Shown here: one piece after another, positions 5,867 through 5,887 of the stretch
How the letters are laid out: every line of letters starts with the position of its first letter
Numbering within the stretch: the first letter of the stretch is position 1
Assembly (NCBI GenBank): GCA_021796135.1
Contig: JAJYOQ010000269.1
Coordinates: forward strand, 1 to 5,887
Direction: 5' to 3'
Source of the DNA: Bacteroidota bacterium
GTDB taxonomy: Bacteria > Bacteroidota > Ignavibacteria > Ignavibacteriales > Ignavibacteriaceae
DNA: 5,887 nucleotides
Translations under genes and position numbers: made by a program
The notes under the pieces: generated by a model
Databases searched by the model: none
Told to the model about the DNA's origin: nothing
Seen by the model: only the letters and a program-made list of their open reading frames with translations

Positions 5867-5887
5867 AATTATTTCCGGTATTTATTT

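Overview
The window is AT-rich bacterial DNA with tightly spaced genes. The likely source is the Bacteroidota/Chlorobiota side of the tree, with Ignavibacteria-like organisms a reasonable guess. That is inferred from three things: the style of the small cytochromes (GPPLRNITK and IMPD/LMPD motifs), an M13 peptidase ending in KIW rather than the usual CxxW, and a promoter-like TTG-N20-TAnnTTTG element. No taxonomic marker gene is present, so this placement is tentative.

Layout: (1) the C-terminal part of an M13 (neprilysin-like) zinc metallopeptidase, cut by the left edge and ending at 1123, with a strong terminator at 1144-1176; (2) about 410 bases of non-coding DNA holding two CRP/FNR-like 16-bp dyads and weak promoter candidates; (3) a gene for an outer-membrane beta-barrel with a single N-terminal haem motif, a Cyc2-like fused cytochrome-porin (1588-2916), followed 58 bases later by a soluble periplasmic monohaem cytochrome c (2975-3418) and a terminator (3444-3475); (4) a second monohaem cytochrome, paralogous to the first but with a lipoprotein-like N-terminus (3702-4199); (5) a class I fructose-bisphosphate aldolase of the FbaB/DhnA type (4295-5344) with a strong terminator; (6) on the minus strand, converging on the aldolase, an N-terminally membrane-anchored monohaem cytochrome c (5450-5866).

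The coherent theme is electron transfer. Four single-haem c-type cytochromes lie within about 4.1 kb, and their N-termini suggest different places: outer-membrane barrel, free periplasm, lipid anchor, transmembrane anchor. The simplest model is that the fused cytochrome-porin moves electrons across the outer membrane (in proven Cyc2 proteins, inward from Fe(II)), and the small cytochromes carry them through the periplasm. The direction, the substrate and the partnership are all inferred. The peptidase and the aldolase look like unrelated housekeeping neighbours. The dyads ahead of the porin gene suggest control by a CRP/FNR-family regulator, for example one sensing oxygen, NO, CO or redox state.
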